This document shows, in pieces, positions 26,251 to 35,786 of a DNA stretch of 64,000 nucleotides. The stretch's first letter is position 1, and every line of letters begins with the position of its first letter. The notes under the pieces were generated by a model, which saw nothing but the letters and a program-made list of their open reading frames with translations, had not been told where the DNA came from and ran no database searches. Both the position numbers and the translations under genes were made by a program. The stretch spans positions 2,258,001-2,322,000 of the forward strand of contig NZ_CP053348.1 in the NCBI RefSeq assembly GCF_013394595.1. The letters are read 5' to 3'. Source of the stretch: Winogradskyella forsetii (GTDB lineage: Bacteria > Bacteroidota > Bacteroidia > Flavobacteriales > Flavobacteriaceae).

Positions 26251-27651
26251 CTATACGTGTAATGCTCTATCGTCAGTTGCTGCTAAAGCGGCTTCTTTTA
26301 CTGCTTCGGCGAATGTTGGGTGTGCATGTGACATACGGGAAATATCTTCAGCCGAAGCTCTATATTCCATCGCCACAACTGCTTCCGCAATTAAATCGGC
26401 ACAACGTGCACCAATCATATGGATTCCCAATACTTCATCTGTAGATTTATCGGCTAATATTTTTACAAAACCGTCTAAATCACCACTTGCTCTAGCGCGT
26501 CCTAAAGCTCTAAATGGAAATTGACCCACTTTATATGCTACATTATCGGCTTTTAGTTCCTCTTCAGTTTTACCAACCGCAGCGACTTCTGGCCAGGTAT
26601 AAACCACACCTGGAATTAAGTTATAATCAATATGAGGTTTTTGTCCTGCCATAGTTTCCGCTACAAAAACACCTTCTTCCTCAGCTTTATGTGCCAACAT
26701 CGCGCCTTTGATGACATCGCCAATAGCATAAATATGGGATGCAGAGGTTTGTAGATGCTCATTAACTTCAACTTGTCCTCTATCATTGATTTTCACACCT
26801 GCAGCTTCCGCATTAAGGCCATCCGTATAAGGACGACGACCAACAGACACTAAGCAATAATCGCCTTTAAATTCCACGACTTCGCCTTTTTTGTTTTCAG
26901 CTTTTACAAGGACTTCATCACCTTTACGTTCAACAGATTGCACTTTATGCGATACCATCATTTTACATTTTGCCTTCTTAAAAACCTTATTCAATTCCTT
27001 AGACAAACCAGCATCCATAGTCGGTATAATTCTGTCCATATATTCTATAACCGTCACTTCTGCACCTAAACGACGATAGACTTGACCGAGCTCTAAACCA
27101 ATAACACCGCCACCAATGATAATGAGGTGCTTTGGAATTTCTTTCAGTTTTAAAGCTTCAGTTGAAGTGATGATACGCTCCTTATCTAATTCTATAAATG
27201 GCAAGTTACTTGGCTTACTTCCTGTTGCAATGATGATTTTTTTTGCTTCAATTTCCTGAGCATCTTTACCATCAATTTTAATATGAGTCGCATCTTTAAA
27301 AGACCCTAACCCTTCAAAAACGTCAATATTATTTTTCTTCATTAAGAAATCAATACCACCAGTTGTTTGATCCACAACTGCTTGCTTACGACCAATCATT
27401 TTTTCCAGATTCACTTTAACGTCACCTGGAATCTCAATACCATGCTCTTCAAAATGTTTCGTGGCTTCTTCATAATGGTGCGACGAACTTAATAAGGCTT
27501 TGCTAGGAATACAGCCTACGTTCAAGCAAGTACCACCAAGCGTGGAATATTTTTCAATAATGGCAGTTTTCATGCCTAATTGTGCGCAACGAATTGCGGC
27601 TACATAACCGCCAGGTCCAGAACCTATTATTGCTACATCGTATGACTTCAT
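26251..27651 (-). CDS. lpdA: Dihydrolipoyl dehydrogenase
   Basis: A 466-residue flavoenzyme, the E3 subunit reoxidising lipoamide in pyruvate or 2-oxoglutarate dehydrogenase and glycine cleavage. FAD motif GSGPGG at 10-15, redox pair in GGTCLNVGC (Cys42, Cys47), NAD motif IIIGGGVIGLELG, and the C-terminal active-site His-Glu in HAHPTFAE. No E1 or E2 genes are nearby, so it is probably shared by several complexes. First gene of an lpd-fabV transcript with a very good promoter upstream. Confidence 0.95.
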   Translation of the reverse strand: MKSYDVAIIGSGPGGYVAAIRCAQLGMKTAIIEKYSTLGGTCLNVGCIPSKALLSSSHHYEEATKHFEEHGIEIPGDVKVNLEKMIGRKQAVVDQTTGGIDFLMKKNNIDVFEGLGSFKDATHIKIDGKDAQEIEAKKIIIATGSKPSNLPFIELDKERIITSTEALKLKEIPKHLIIIGGGVIGLELGQVYRRLGAEVTVIEYMDRIIPTMDAGLSKELNKVFKKAKCKMMVSHKVQSVERKGDEVLVKAENKKGEVVEFKGDYCLVSVGRRPYTDGLNAEAAGVKINDRGQVEVNEHLQTSASHIYAIGDVIKGAMLAHKAEEEGVFVAETMAGQKPHIDYNLIPGVVYTWPEVAAVGKTEEELKADNVAYKVGQFPFRALGRARASGDLDGFVKILADKSTDEVLGIHMIGARCADLIAEAVVAMEYRASAEDISRMSHAHPTFAEAVKEAALAATDDRALHV

Positions 27652-27685
27652 AAGAAAATTTTTGTCTGATTAGTTTTAATACCAA

Positions 27686-27716
27686 CAAAAATACGAATGT
27701 TTTGTGGGAAGGCAAA
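27686..27716 (-). promoter_or_regulatory. Bacteroidota-type promoter of lpd-fabV
   Basis: On the minus strand TTTG (27716-27713), exactly 19 bases, then TATTTTTG (27693-27686): a full match to the Bacteroidota primary sigma consensus TTTG-N19-TAnnTTTG. It lies about 35 bases before the lpd ATG. Confidence 0.8.
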
Positions 27717-28099
27717 CGGCTATTACATTGAATTTATGATTTATGTTTCCGAATCATAATAGATTCATTAATTCAAGATTGGGATTTTAGATCGTAATCA
27801 TAGCTCACAGAATTCCTAGTGTTATTACCTATTAAAATATTTAAACTTTATGCCTTAAATATTCCCCATCCTAATAATAAAAAGAGATTTCGAAATAGCG
27901 TTCAGTTTACGTCGTAGCCGATTAGTATAGAATTAATGAAACCTGAGGTTTTGAAGAAATTGTCTAAAAAAAGCCCAAACTTTTAGCTGATTAAATTAAT
28001 CTAAAAGAATGGACCTGTTTTCCCTAAGTTGCTAATAGCAAACCAAAATTGCATATTATTTAATGATGTCACAATACTCAATTTGAGTATTTATTTAAT
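27717..28099. other. Intergenic region without recognised features
   Basis: About 380 bases between the lpd promoter and the end of the PAS-LuxR gene. No open frame, strong hairpin or repeat copy seen. Confidence 0.5.
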
Positions 28100-28870
28100 T
28101 TACAACCAATGTTGATTCATTTTTAACATACCAACGAGTTCTCCTGTTGACGAAATTTTAAGCTTTTTCAATATATTCCTTCGGTGTGTATCTACCGTGT
28201 GTGAACTTATACTTAACTTCTCAGAAATTTCTTTACTTGTATGGTTTAGCACCAGTAATCTTATAACGTCCCGTTCTCTGTTACTAATCCCATCATCTAA
28301 TAATTTTTGCGAAAAGTTGTTAAAGTATATGGTTTCATATTCTTTTTTGGCGTTAAGCAATTTAGCAGAAGCCGTAATCTCCATTTTTATATTTGGATCC
28401 AAAACCGTGTAATGAGCTAATCCAATTATGGGTTTTCCAGCAGAATCAAAAACCAAAGGGGTTGTATTCTGTACGATATTGACATAAATATCATCTGCAT
28501 TTTTCAATCTAAAATTCCATGTGTAATTCGCATCTTTTCGTCTCTCTTCTGGTATTTCACTGAGTGTAAATTCCATTAAATTATTAAGTGCGCTTAACCA
28601 TGCATCAACATCCTCTGGATGAATTCTACTCCAAAAATAACGCATACCATGTACTTTTAGCTCACTTGCGTCTAATCCTAGGCACGACTTATAGTTTTTA
28701 CTTACATATTCGAAAGTTAATTCTTGGGTATTGGTAACGCAAAAAAACGTAGAACTGTAAGGCAAATACTCATCGAGCTCTATTAATTTTTCGATATGTT
28801 TCTTTAGAGATGGCTTTTCATATGACTTGAATATAAAGCGATATAAATCTTTGATTTGGGACTGTTTCAT
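28100..28870 (-). CDS. PAS domain LuxR-type transcriptional regulator
   Basis: A 256-residue regulator. Residues about 35-165 form a PAS/PAC fold (FFCVTNTQELTFEYVSKNYK, WSRIHPEDVDAWL, YTWNFRLKNADDIYVNIVQN). The C-terminal 65 residues are a LuxR/GerE helix-turn-helix (NRERDVIRLLVLNHTSKEIS, EKLSISSHTVDTHRRNILKK). There is no receiver domain and no kinase next door, so it may sense a small ligand or redox state through PAS. It is isolated, with about 430 bases free in front and 450 behind. Targets unknown. Confidence 0.9.
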   Translation of the reverse strand: MKQSQIKDLYRFIFKSYEKPSLKKHIEKLIELDEYLPYSSTFFCVTNTQELTFEYVSKNYKSCLGLDASELKVHGMRYFWSRIHPEDVDAWLSALNNLMEFTLSEIPEERRKDANYTWNFRLKNADDIYVNIVQNTTPLVFDSAGKPIIGLAHYTVLDPNIKMEITASAKLLNAKKEYETIYFNNFSQKLLDDGISNRERDVIRLLVLNHTSKEISEKLSISSHTVDTHRRNILKKLKISSTGELVGMLKMNQHWL

Positions 28871-29298
28871 AATGTAAAAGTAAAAAATTAATCTAATTGG
28901 GAAAACCTAACATATCTCCCATTCCAACGATAAATAAATATAAACCATAAAACGCATTTTCAATGGTTAACATAAGCTTAGATTTTGTTTTTATAAAAAT
29001 GTGAAATCAAAGGGAATTTCACCAAAAAAAGTCATGGTAACACCTGTAAAGTAGCAAGTTAAAATAAAGCTGTATTTATTACAATTAAAAGAATTTCATT
29101 TTTTAAAAGTGATTGATAGCGGTCAAAAAAAATGTTCTAAATATCAGTTCTTTTTAATGCACAGAGTGCAATTTATAGAAAATCAAAAATTCCAATTCCC
29201 TTTATAATTCATTCATGAAAACCTATAGCAAAAGCTACAGCAACCAATATGAATATTGGAAAGAATTCGACGCGGTTGCAGATTGTGCTTGGTATGCG
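28871..29298. other. Intergenic region between the PAS-LuxR and Lrp genes
   Basis: About 430 AT-rich bases. The only candidate content is a 30-codon plus-strand frame at 29215-29307. Confidence 0.5.
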
Positions 29299-29307
29299 TT
29301 ATATTGA
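29215..29307 (+). CDS. Possible 30-aa peptide
   Basis: ATG at 29215 to TGA at 29307, product MKTYSKSYSNQYEYWKEFDA followed by VADCAWYALY. It is convergent with, and overlaps by 9 bases, the Lrp gene. Composition is more protein-like than chance (aromatic-rich, GC-rich codons GAC GCG GTT GCA), but there is no clear ribosome binding site and I recognise no family. It could also be the remnant of a longer gene. Confidence 0.3.
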   Translation: MKTYSKSYSNQYEYWKEFDAVADCAWYALY

Positions 29308-29757
29308 AATTGCTGTGGTATGTTTCACTTCATTAATCATAAACATACTATAGGTACTACCAATATGGTCAATGGTGGTTAGTTTTTTGACCATAAACTC
29401 CCTAAACGCTTCCATATCTTCTACCAAAACTTTTATAAGGTAATCATAATCGCCACTAATATGATAACATTCTAAGACTTCATTAAGCTTGGCCACTTCC
29501 CTTTCAAATTTTACAACGTAATCTTGTGTATGTTGCACCAACTTAATATTACAAAATACCACAAAATCTTTATCAACTTTCTTTTTATCAACTAGTGCCA
29601 CATAGCGATTAACAACTTTATTATTTTCAAGTTTTTTGATGCGTTCGTAAACTGCCGTAACCGACAAACCTAAGGCATGAGCTAATGCTTTGTTGGTTTG
29701 TTTACTGTCGTTTTGTAGCAGTTCTAATAATTTTCTGTCAATCACGTCGAAAGTCAT
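29299..29757 (-). CDS. Lrp/AsnC-family transcriptional regulator
   Basis: A 152-residue protein. The N-terminal winged helix is MTFDVIDRKLLELLQNDSKQ then ALAHALGLSVTAVYERIKKL. The C-terminal RAM (ligand-binding) domain includes VLECYHISGDYDYLIKV and IDHIGSTYSMFMINEVKHTT. It is divergent from the Cys/Met PLP enzyme with 158 bases between. Lrp-type proteins commonly control the neighbouring amino-acid gene, so it probably regulates that enzyme and itself in response to an amino acid. Confidence 0.92.
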   Translation of the reverse strand: MTFDVIDRKLLELLQNDSKQTNKALAHALGLSVTAVYERIKKLENNKVVNRYVALVDKKKVDKDFVVFCNIKLVQHTQDYVVKFEREVAKLNEVLECYHISGDYDYLIKVLVEDMEAFREFMVKKLTTIDHIGSTYSMFMINEVKHTTAISI

Positions 29758-29875
29758 TCTTATATTTTTTCAGGTTAAAATCAAATTTACTTATAAACAT
29801 AGATTATAAATCTTATTATTAGATTAAATATAGTTTTATTTTCTAAATAATCAATTTATACTTGACAATACATCT

Positions 29876-29891
29876 AAAATTGTTCAATTTT
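29876..29891. promoter_or_regulatory. Candidate Lrp operator, inverted repeat
   Basis: AAAATTG-TT-CAATTTT: perfect 7-base arms, 25 bases before the ATG of the PLP enzyme, in a region containing a TTGACA-like element (29861). Position and symmetry suit a regulator site for the divergent Lrp protein. Binding is inferred. Confidence 0.4.
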
Positions 29892-29915
29892 GAATAACAA
29901 TCAAATCAAGACAAT

Positions 29916-31115
29916 ATGGCTTTTAAACCTGCAAACAATATTCAAGATTTACAATACTTCGGTGAATTCGGAGGTGTGAATCCTTCCATTTCAGATTCAT
30001 CAACCTATACGTTCTTATCTGCAAAAACAATGTTCGATACCTTTGAAGGTAATGCTGATGGCTGTTATTTATACTCGCGTCATTCATCGCCCTCAAACTT
30101 ATATTTAGGCGAAGCTTTAGCTGCGATGGAAGGAACGGAGACAGCAACCGTTACAGCTTCAGGAATGGGAGCTATTACACCTGTATTGTTACAACTTTGC
30201 GATGCTGGAGATCATGTAGTAAGTAGCAGAACGATCTATGGAGGCACTTATGCTTTTCTTAAAAATTTTACGCCGCGTTTGGGTATTGAGACGACATTTA
30301 TTGATATTACAAAACTAGATATTGTGGAAGCTGCAATTACACCGAAAACAAAAGTCTTGTATTGCGAATCCGTTAGCAATCCGCTATTAGAAGTTGCTGA
30401 TATAAAGGGATTATCTAAACTAGCACAAAAACACAAGCTTAAATTGGTAGTTGACAATACGTTTTCCCCATTGTCCATTTCCCCTGTAAAATTGGGTGCA
30501 GATATCGTGGTACATAGTTTGACCAAATTCATCAACGGCTCTTCTGATACCGTTGGCGGTGTGGTTTGTGGTCGCCAAGAACTGATTGACGATTTACGAA
30601 ACGTCAATAGTGGTGCTGCTATGCTATTGGGTTCTACCATGGATAGTTTACGTTCGGCTTCGGTTCTAAAGAATCTAAGAACCTTGCATATCAGGATGAT
30701 GCAACACAGCCATAACGCCACTTTTTTAGCCGAAAAATTTGAAAATGATGGTCTTAAGACCGTTTACCCAGGTTTGACTTCTCACCCATCCCATGAGTTA
30801 TTTAAATCCATGATGAATGAAAAATATGGCTTTGGTGGTATGATGACCATTGATGTTGGTACTCTAGATAAAGCTAATGCGTTGATGGAAATGATGCAAG
30901 AACGCAACCTTGGTTATTTGGCAGTTAGTTTAGGATTCTATAAAACCTTATTCAGTGCACCTGGCAGTTCTACATCGTCTGAAATTCCTGAGGAAGAACA
31001 AGAAGCAATGGGCTTGAGTGATGGTTTAATTCGTTTTTCTATCGGATTGGATGCCGATATTGAGAGGACTTATGAGATGATGAAGGCTTGTATGGTGGAA
31101 TTGGACATTTTATAA
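29916..31115 (+). CDS. Cys/Met-metabolism PLP-dependent enzyme (methionine gamma-lyase-like)
   Basis: A 399-residue fold-type I PLP enzyme of the Cys/Met metabolism family. PLP-binding Lys204 lies in VVHSLTKFINGSSD and Asp180 in LVVDNTFSPL. The phosphate-binding turn is TASGMGAITPVL and YSRHSSPSN replaces the YSRxxNPT of classical members. It could be methionine gamma-lyase, cystathionine gamma-lyase/synthase or a homocysteine-forming enzyme; substrate-defining residues are not decisive by eye. Divergent Lrp gene and operator-like palindrome suggest amino-acid-responsive control. Confidence 0.88.
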   Translation: MAFKPANNIQDLQYFGEFGGVNPSISDSSTYTFLSAKTMFDTFEGNADGCYLYSRHSSPSNLYLGEALAAMEGTETATVTASGMGAITPVLLQLCDAGDHVVSSRTIYGGTYAFLKNFTPRLGIETTFIDITKLDIVEAAITPKTKVLYCESVSNPLLEVADIKGLSKLAQKHKLKLVVDNTFSPLSISPVKLGADIVVHSLTKFINGSSDTVGGVVCGRQELIDDLRNVNSGAAMLLGSTMDSLRSASVLKNLRTLHIRMMQHSHNATFLAEKFENDGLKTVYPGLTSHPSHELFKSMMNEKYGFGGMMTIDVGTLDKANALMEMMQERNLGYLAVSLGFYKTLFSAPGSSTSSEIPEEEQEAMGLSDGLIRFSIGLDADIERTYEMMKACMVELDIL

Positions 31116-31173
31116 ACTTGAAAAACCTGAGCCTCAAACTCAGATTTCTACATGCTATAAATTAAAATTTATT

Positions 31174-32850
31174 TTATTTATCTAAAAGCTTTTCTATTCT
31201 GTCTAATCGCGCTTCAAGAGCTTTTATTTTTTCATATTGTGTGCTTATCGTATTTTCTTGTGCTTTTATTTTCTTATTCAGTTCAGTTATATAAAGAAAT
31301 TGTTCTTCTATTTTCTCCAAATTTGTAATAGTAGCTTCTGTAAGTTCTAATTTAAAGCCATTCTCCATAACTTCAGCAAACGATTTTACACCAGGTAAAT
31401 GACCGTTTTTAAGCACAAACGCTTCTGCCTTTTCTAATGTATTAAATTTATAATCAGACTTAATTTCAGACATTCCGCTATAGTAATCTTGAAAAACATA
31501 ATCTGCATATGGTGTGCCTGTTCCTGTTGCTAAAAAACTCGGTGCATTAACAATACCAGACGTTATGACTTCAGCAATAGCATTATTACCTAAGCGAATT
31601 TCATTATCCGCGGAAGCAGTTGCCTGATATCCAATAGCTATTGAATTTGTTCGGTTAGCCGTACTAGCACTATGACCAATAGCAACACTTTGATTTCCAC
31701 TTCCATTAAATTGATTAGCTCTGTAACCTATTGCCACGTTACTACCACCTGTATAATTAAACATAGCATCTACACCAATTGCCACATTAAATGCGGAACC
31801 ACCACCTTGAACCATAGTAGCAGTACCAATAGCAATATTAGACTCTCCTCCTCCTAACGCTAATCCTGCCTGATCTCCGATAGCTATATTATTAATTGAT
31901 GTTATGGACTGACCAGCTTGAAATCCTATAGCAATATTCTTTGAAACCGTTTGTGACACAACAGAGCCTGTACCCATAGCATCTGTCCCAATGGCTATAT
32001 TGCGATCGGAAGCTGTATCCAAATGATTGTCTAAAGTATTAGTACCGATAGCGATATTATTTGCAGCTCTATTGCCAACACCAGCTTCAAAACCAATCGC
32101 GATAAATCCAGTTGCTCGGTTATTTTGTCCCGCTCTATAACCTATTCCAATATTTCTATTTCCAGTACCAGTAACTTGATTGGCGATATTATTTTGAAGC
32201 GCTTGATAGCCTATGGCTACATTGTCATTTCCAGGATCTATATTTGTGAGTGTATTGAACCCAATTGCTATATTGGCATATCCTGAAAAAGCATTAGGGC
32301 CAGAAGCGGTAGAACCAGATAAGGCGTTACTTCCAATAGCAACGCTTTCTACACCATTAATACTAGATCCTAAAGCGTTTGTCCCAAATGCAACATTGTT
32401 TGTATTTGTATTCACTTCTAAGGCACCAACACCAAAAGATGTATTTGTTGAACCAATTTTTCCAGCTGGTAAATTGAATCTTCTAAAAGCAACGTCTGCG
32501 TCGTTTATAGAACCCAAAAAATTAGAAGCTGTAACGGCAGGATTACCATCTAAAAGCCAACCACTACCACCAAATCTTACCCATGTTAATGCACCTGAGA
32601 TATCAGCGAGGTAGTAATAACCGGGTTCTACCGTACCATTACTTGTAGTGTTAAATACAATTTCAGATTCTGTTGGTGTTAATACTGTAGGCGTGGTTAA
32701 ATCTATTAACGCAACTCTTGGTATCAGTAAACCATCTGTTATTGAGGTTATTTCGAGAGCTCCATTAGGAGTTGTTGTACCTATACCTACCTGTGCATTT
32801 AATGCAAATGTAAATAGTAAAAAAAATGAAAATTTTATAATTGATTTCAT
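31174..32850 (-). CDS. Secreted YadA-head-like repeat protein
   Basis: I start it at the ATG 32850 (MKSIIKFSFFLLFTFALNAQ), which opens a signal peptide; a start at 32898 would put 16 residues in front of it. The 558-residue product has about 15 short units with the core NIAIG / NVAIG plus x-x-A (for example NIGIGYRAGQN and NIAIGTNTLDN), as in the head of trimeric autotransporters. A region YADYVFQDYYSGM ... HLPGVKSFAEV, frequent in flavobacterial structural proteins, follows, and then a C-terminal coiled coil (about 500-558). No membrane anchor or T9SS tail is visible. It probably forms an extracellular trimeric fibre. Confidence 0.82.
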   Translation of the reverse strand: MKSIIKFSFFLLFTFALNAQVGIGTTTPNGALEITSITDGLLIPRVALIDLTTPTVLTPTESEIVFNTTSNGTVEPGYYYLADISGALTWVRFGGSGWLLDGNPAVTASNFLGSINDADVAFRRFNLPAGKIGSTNTSFGVGALEVNTNTNNVAFGTNALGSSINGVESVAIGSNALSGSTASGPNAFSGYANIAIGFNTLTNIDPGNDNVAIGYQALQNNIANQVTGTGNRNIGIGYRAGQNNRATGFIAIGFEAGVGNRAANNIAIGTNTLDNHLDTASDRNIAIGTDAMGTGSVVSQTVSKNIAIGFQAGQSITSINNIAIGDQAGLALGGGESNIAIGTATMVQGGGSAFNVAIGVDAMFNYTGGSNVAIGYRANQFNGSGNQSVAIGHSASTANRTNSIAIGYQATASADNEIRLGNNAIAEVITSGIVNAPSFLATGTGTPYADYVFQDYYSGMSEIKSDYKFNTLEKAEAFVLKNGHLPGVKSFAEVMENGFKLELTEATITNLEKIEEQFLYITELNKKIKAQENTISTQYEKIKALEARLDRIEKLLDK

Positions 32851-33387
32851 AGCTGAATCATTTAATTTTTGATGAGGGTTCAATTTTAATTTTTGCAATA
32901 ATAATCATGTCATAAAATAGATTAGATATAGTAATTCACAACTTATGTAAGATATAACAAGAATAGAGGTTTGGCTATTAAAAAATGGCATAAGAACCAT
33001 ACAGTACTTGTATTATGTTTATGAGTACCAATACCGCCTGATTTTAAAGGACTTTACAATTAGAAAATTTTAGCTATCTCATTAATTAATGATTTAAATA
33101 ACTGTGATGTTGTGTTAATGTAGTGGTAGTTTTACATGAAACATGAATTTGTTTTAACAATTGCATAATTAAATTATTAATTATTAAGGTTTTAAATTTC
33201 ATTTCCGCAATGTTTTTAACCGAAAAAATGAGAATAAATTTGTGGAGATAAAACTATTTTTAATAGTCATAGCATCACTACGCTTAATTTCATTAATAAA
33301 TATAATTCATGCGACTTTTTAGAAACCTGCCAGCTATTTGCATTTGGTATCACAAAATCGTAACATTACAGAACTAAATCAAACTGA
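32851..33387. other. Intergenic region between divergent genes
   Basis: About 540 AT-rich bases between the YadA-like gene and the antiporter. No open frame or clear repeat; promoters for both genes are expected here. Confidence 0.5.
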
Positions 33388-34881
33388 ATGGAAAGCCAAG
33401 ACATTAATCCAAGACAACCACAACATGAGCATATTGTTGAAAATAAAGAACTAAATATTTGGGAGGCTCTAATTCCTGTAATTGCTTTAGTCGGCATGCT
33501 TGCTTATAATGTTTTTGTCTATGGCGATGACGCTTTAAGTGGTAGCAATCAATTTATTTTAATTTTAGGGGCAGCAGTTGCGGCTGTTATTGGACTTTAT
33601 AACAAAGTTACTTTTAGTCAAATGATTGATGAAGTTGCCGAGAACATAAAATCAACTACTGGTGCTTTATTGATATTATTAATGGTTGGAGCTTTGGCAG
33701 GCACATGGCTAATTAGTGGAATTATACCTGCTATGATTTATTATGGTCTTCAAGTTCTAAATCCTACTATTTTTTTAGCTGCTTGTGTTATTATATGTGC
33801 TATTATTTCCATTGCTACTGGTAGCTCTTGGACTACTTCAGCAACTGTAGGTATTGCGTTAATTGGGATCGGTGAAGCTTTAGGCATATCATTAGGAATG
33901 ACGGCAGGTGCTGTTCTGTCTGGCGCATACTTCGGAGATAAAATGTCACCATTAAGTGACACAACAAACCTTGCTCCTGCAATGGCAGGAAGTGAATTAT
34001 TTTCACATATTAGATACATGGCACTTACTACTGTTCCAACTATAATTGTAACACTTATTGTGTTTATAATCTTAGGTTTTACCCAAAACACTGAGGGAGT
34101 TGCAGATACTTCTATACTCATTAATGATATAAATAAAACTTTCAATATTAACGGATGGCTATTTTTAGTTCCATTAGCTGTAATATTTCTAATAATAAAA
34201 AAAACATCTCCTCTAATCGCATTACTAATTGGAACATTGCTCGGTGGTGTTTTTGCATTAATTTTTCAACCTCAAATTGTAGCTCAAATCGCTGGTGTAG
34301 ACCAATTAACTTTCAATTCTGCATATAAAGGAATTATGGATGCTATTACAGTAAAGACAACTATCGCTACAGAAAATGAAACTCTACAAAGCCTATTTTC
34401 CGCTTCAGGAAAAGGAATGAGTGGTATGTTAGGCACAATATGGCTAATTATATGTGCTATGGTTTTCGGAGGAATTATGGATGCTATTGGTGCTCTTTCT
34501 AAAATAAGCAAAGCACTATTAAAGTTAGCAACTACAACTTTTGGGTTATTTGCAAGTACAGTTGCAAGTTGTTTAGCTCTTAACGTAACAGCATCTGATC
34601 AATATTTAGCACTTGTTGTACCTGGAAAAATGTTTAAAAAAGCCTATGAGGATAAAGGTTTAGCTCCTGAAAATTTAAGTCGTACATTAGAGGATTCTGG
34701 TACAGTAACCTCTGTTCTTATTCCTTGGAATACTTGTGGTGCTTACCAAAGTGGTGTCTTAGGTGTTAGCGTCGCAGATTACTTTGTCTATGCTATATTC
34801 AATTGGTTAAGTCCATTTACAACCTTAGTTTTCGCTGCCTTCAGAATTAAAATAAAAATGTTAACAAAAAAGAAGGTTTAA
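33388..34881 (+). CDS. NhaC-family Na+/H+ antiporter
   Basis: A 497-residue inner-membrane protein with 11-12 hydrophobic helices. NhaC-type signatures are TGSSWTTSATVGIALIGIG, GAYFGDKMSPLSDTTNLAPA and a symmetric second half with TVASCLALNVTASDQYLALV and LIPWNTCGAYQSGVLG. It exchanges Na+ (or, in some relatives, organic ions such as malate/lactate) for H+. It stands alone. The role in sodium export in a marine-type bacterium is inferred. Confidence 0.9.
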   Translation: MESQDINPRQPQHEHIVENKELNIWEALIPVIALVGMLAYNVFVYGDDALSGSNQFILILGAAVAAVIGLYNKVTFSQMIDEVAENIKSTTGALLILLMVGALAGTWLISGIIPAMIYYGLQVLNPTIFLAACVIICAIISIATGSSWTTSATVGIALIGIGEALGISLGMTAGAVLSGAYFGDKMSPLSDTTNLAPAMAGSELFSHIRYMALTTVPTIIVTLIVFIILGFTQNTEGVADTSILINDINKTFNINGWLFLVPLAVIFLIIKKTSPLIALLIGTLLGGVFALIFQPQIVAQIAGVDQLTFNSAYKGIMDAITVKTTIATENETLQSLFSASGKGMSGMLGTIWLIICAMVFGGIMDAIGALSKISKALLKLATTTFGLFASTVASCLALNVTASDQYLALVVPGKMFKKAYEDKGLAPENLSRTLEDSGTVTSVLIPWNTCGAYQSGVLGVSVADYFVYAIFNWLSPFTTLVFAAFRIKIKMLTKKKV

Positions 34882-35020
34882 TTCTTAACGCATTTCTGGC
34901 TTTCATTACCAAGTCCACAACTTTTACAGGCTAAAATTATCATTCCCATAAAATATAGCCCTCTTTTTTGAGGCCATTAGCACATACTATTTCACTATTA
35001 GCTATCATAATCAATATCTA

Positions 35021-35051
35021 TTTTAAAGTACTATTCTTCTGACTAAATTTG
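35021..35051 (+). promoter_or_regulatory. Probable promoter of the peroxiredoxin gene
   Basis: TTTT (35021-35024), 19 bases, TAAATTTG (35044-35051); the -7 element matches TAnnTTTG and the -33 differs from TTTG by one base. It lies 32 bases before the ATG. Confidence 0.55.
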
Positions 35052-35083
35052 TAGCAGAAATTAATCATTTAAAACAAAATATA

Positions 35084-35728
35084 ATGGCATTAGTAGGAAG
35101 ACAATTTCCAAATTTAAGCGTAAACGCTATGAACGACATGGGCGACACTTTTAAAGTGAACGTTCTTGAAGAAGCGAAAAACAATAATAAAAAAGTCGTA
35201 TTATTCTGGTATCCAAAAGATTTCACTTTTGTTTGCCCAACAGAATTACACGCCTTTCAAGCCGCTTTAGGGGAGTTTGAAAAAAGAAACACTATAGTTA
35301 TTGGTGCATCTTGTGATACTGCTGAAGTTCACTTTGCATGGTTAAGCACTGCCAAAGACAATGGAGGAATCGAAGGTGTAACATATCCACTTTTGGCAGA
35401 TTCTAACCGTAACTTAGCTTCAGCCTTAGGCATCCTCGATATTTTTAACGAACAGTATAATGAAGAAACAGGACTTTTAACTGTTGAAGGTGACAACGTA
35501 ACCTACAGAGCGACTTACATCATCGATGAAGAAGGAACCATTCAGCATGAAAGTGTGAACAACATGCCATTAGGCAGAAATGTGAAGGAATACTTAAGAA
35601 TTATCGATGCGTTAACGCACGTACAGGAAAAAGGTGAAGTTTGTCCTGCAAACTGGGAAGATGGCAAAGATGCCATGAAAGCCAATGCAGAAGGTACTCG
35701 TGAGTATTTGAAGGCACACTTAAACTAG
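35084..35728 (+). CDS. 2-Cys peroxiredoxin
   Basis: A 214-residue AhpC/Prx1-type peroxidase reducing H2O2 and organic peroxides. Peroxidatic Cys51 in FTFVCPTELHAF and resolving Cys187 in GEVCPANW; both are present, so it is a typical 2-Cys enzyme. Next on the strand is a small thioredoxin, then an 85-aa protein, with KatG convergent beyond. The group looks like a peroxide-defence locus. A perfect palindrome lies between this gene and the thioredoxin. Confidence 0.94.
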   Translation: MALVGRQFPNLSVNAMNDMGDTFKVNVLEEAKNNNKKVVLFWYPKDFTFVCPTELHAFQAALGEFEKRNTIVIGASCDTAEVHFAWLSTAKDNGGIEGVTYPLLADSNRNLASALGILDIFNEQYNEETGLLTVEGDNVTYRATYIIDEEGTIQHESVNNMPLGRNVKEYLRIIDALTHVQEKGEVCPANWEDGKDAMKANAEGTREYLKAHLN

Positions 35729-35739
35729 AATAGAACACT

Positions 35740-35772
35740 AGACCTTTCAGGTTTCTAAAACCTGAAAGGTCT
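35740..35772. repeat. Palindromic repeat AGACCTTTCAGGTTT and complement (copy 2)
   Basis: Perfect 15-base arms with a 3-base loop, exactly between the peroxiredoxin and thioredoxin genes. Related to 16561-16592 and 51527-51559. It lacks a T run and so may act as a transcript-processing or attenuating structure rather than a full terminator. Confidence 0.8.
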
Positions 35773-35786
35773 TATAAATTAAAAAA

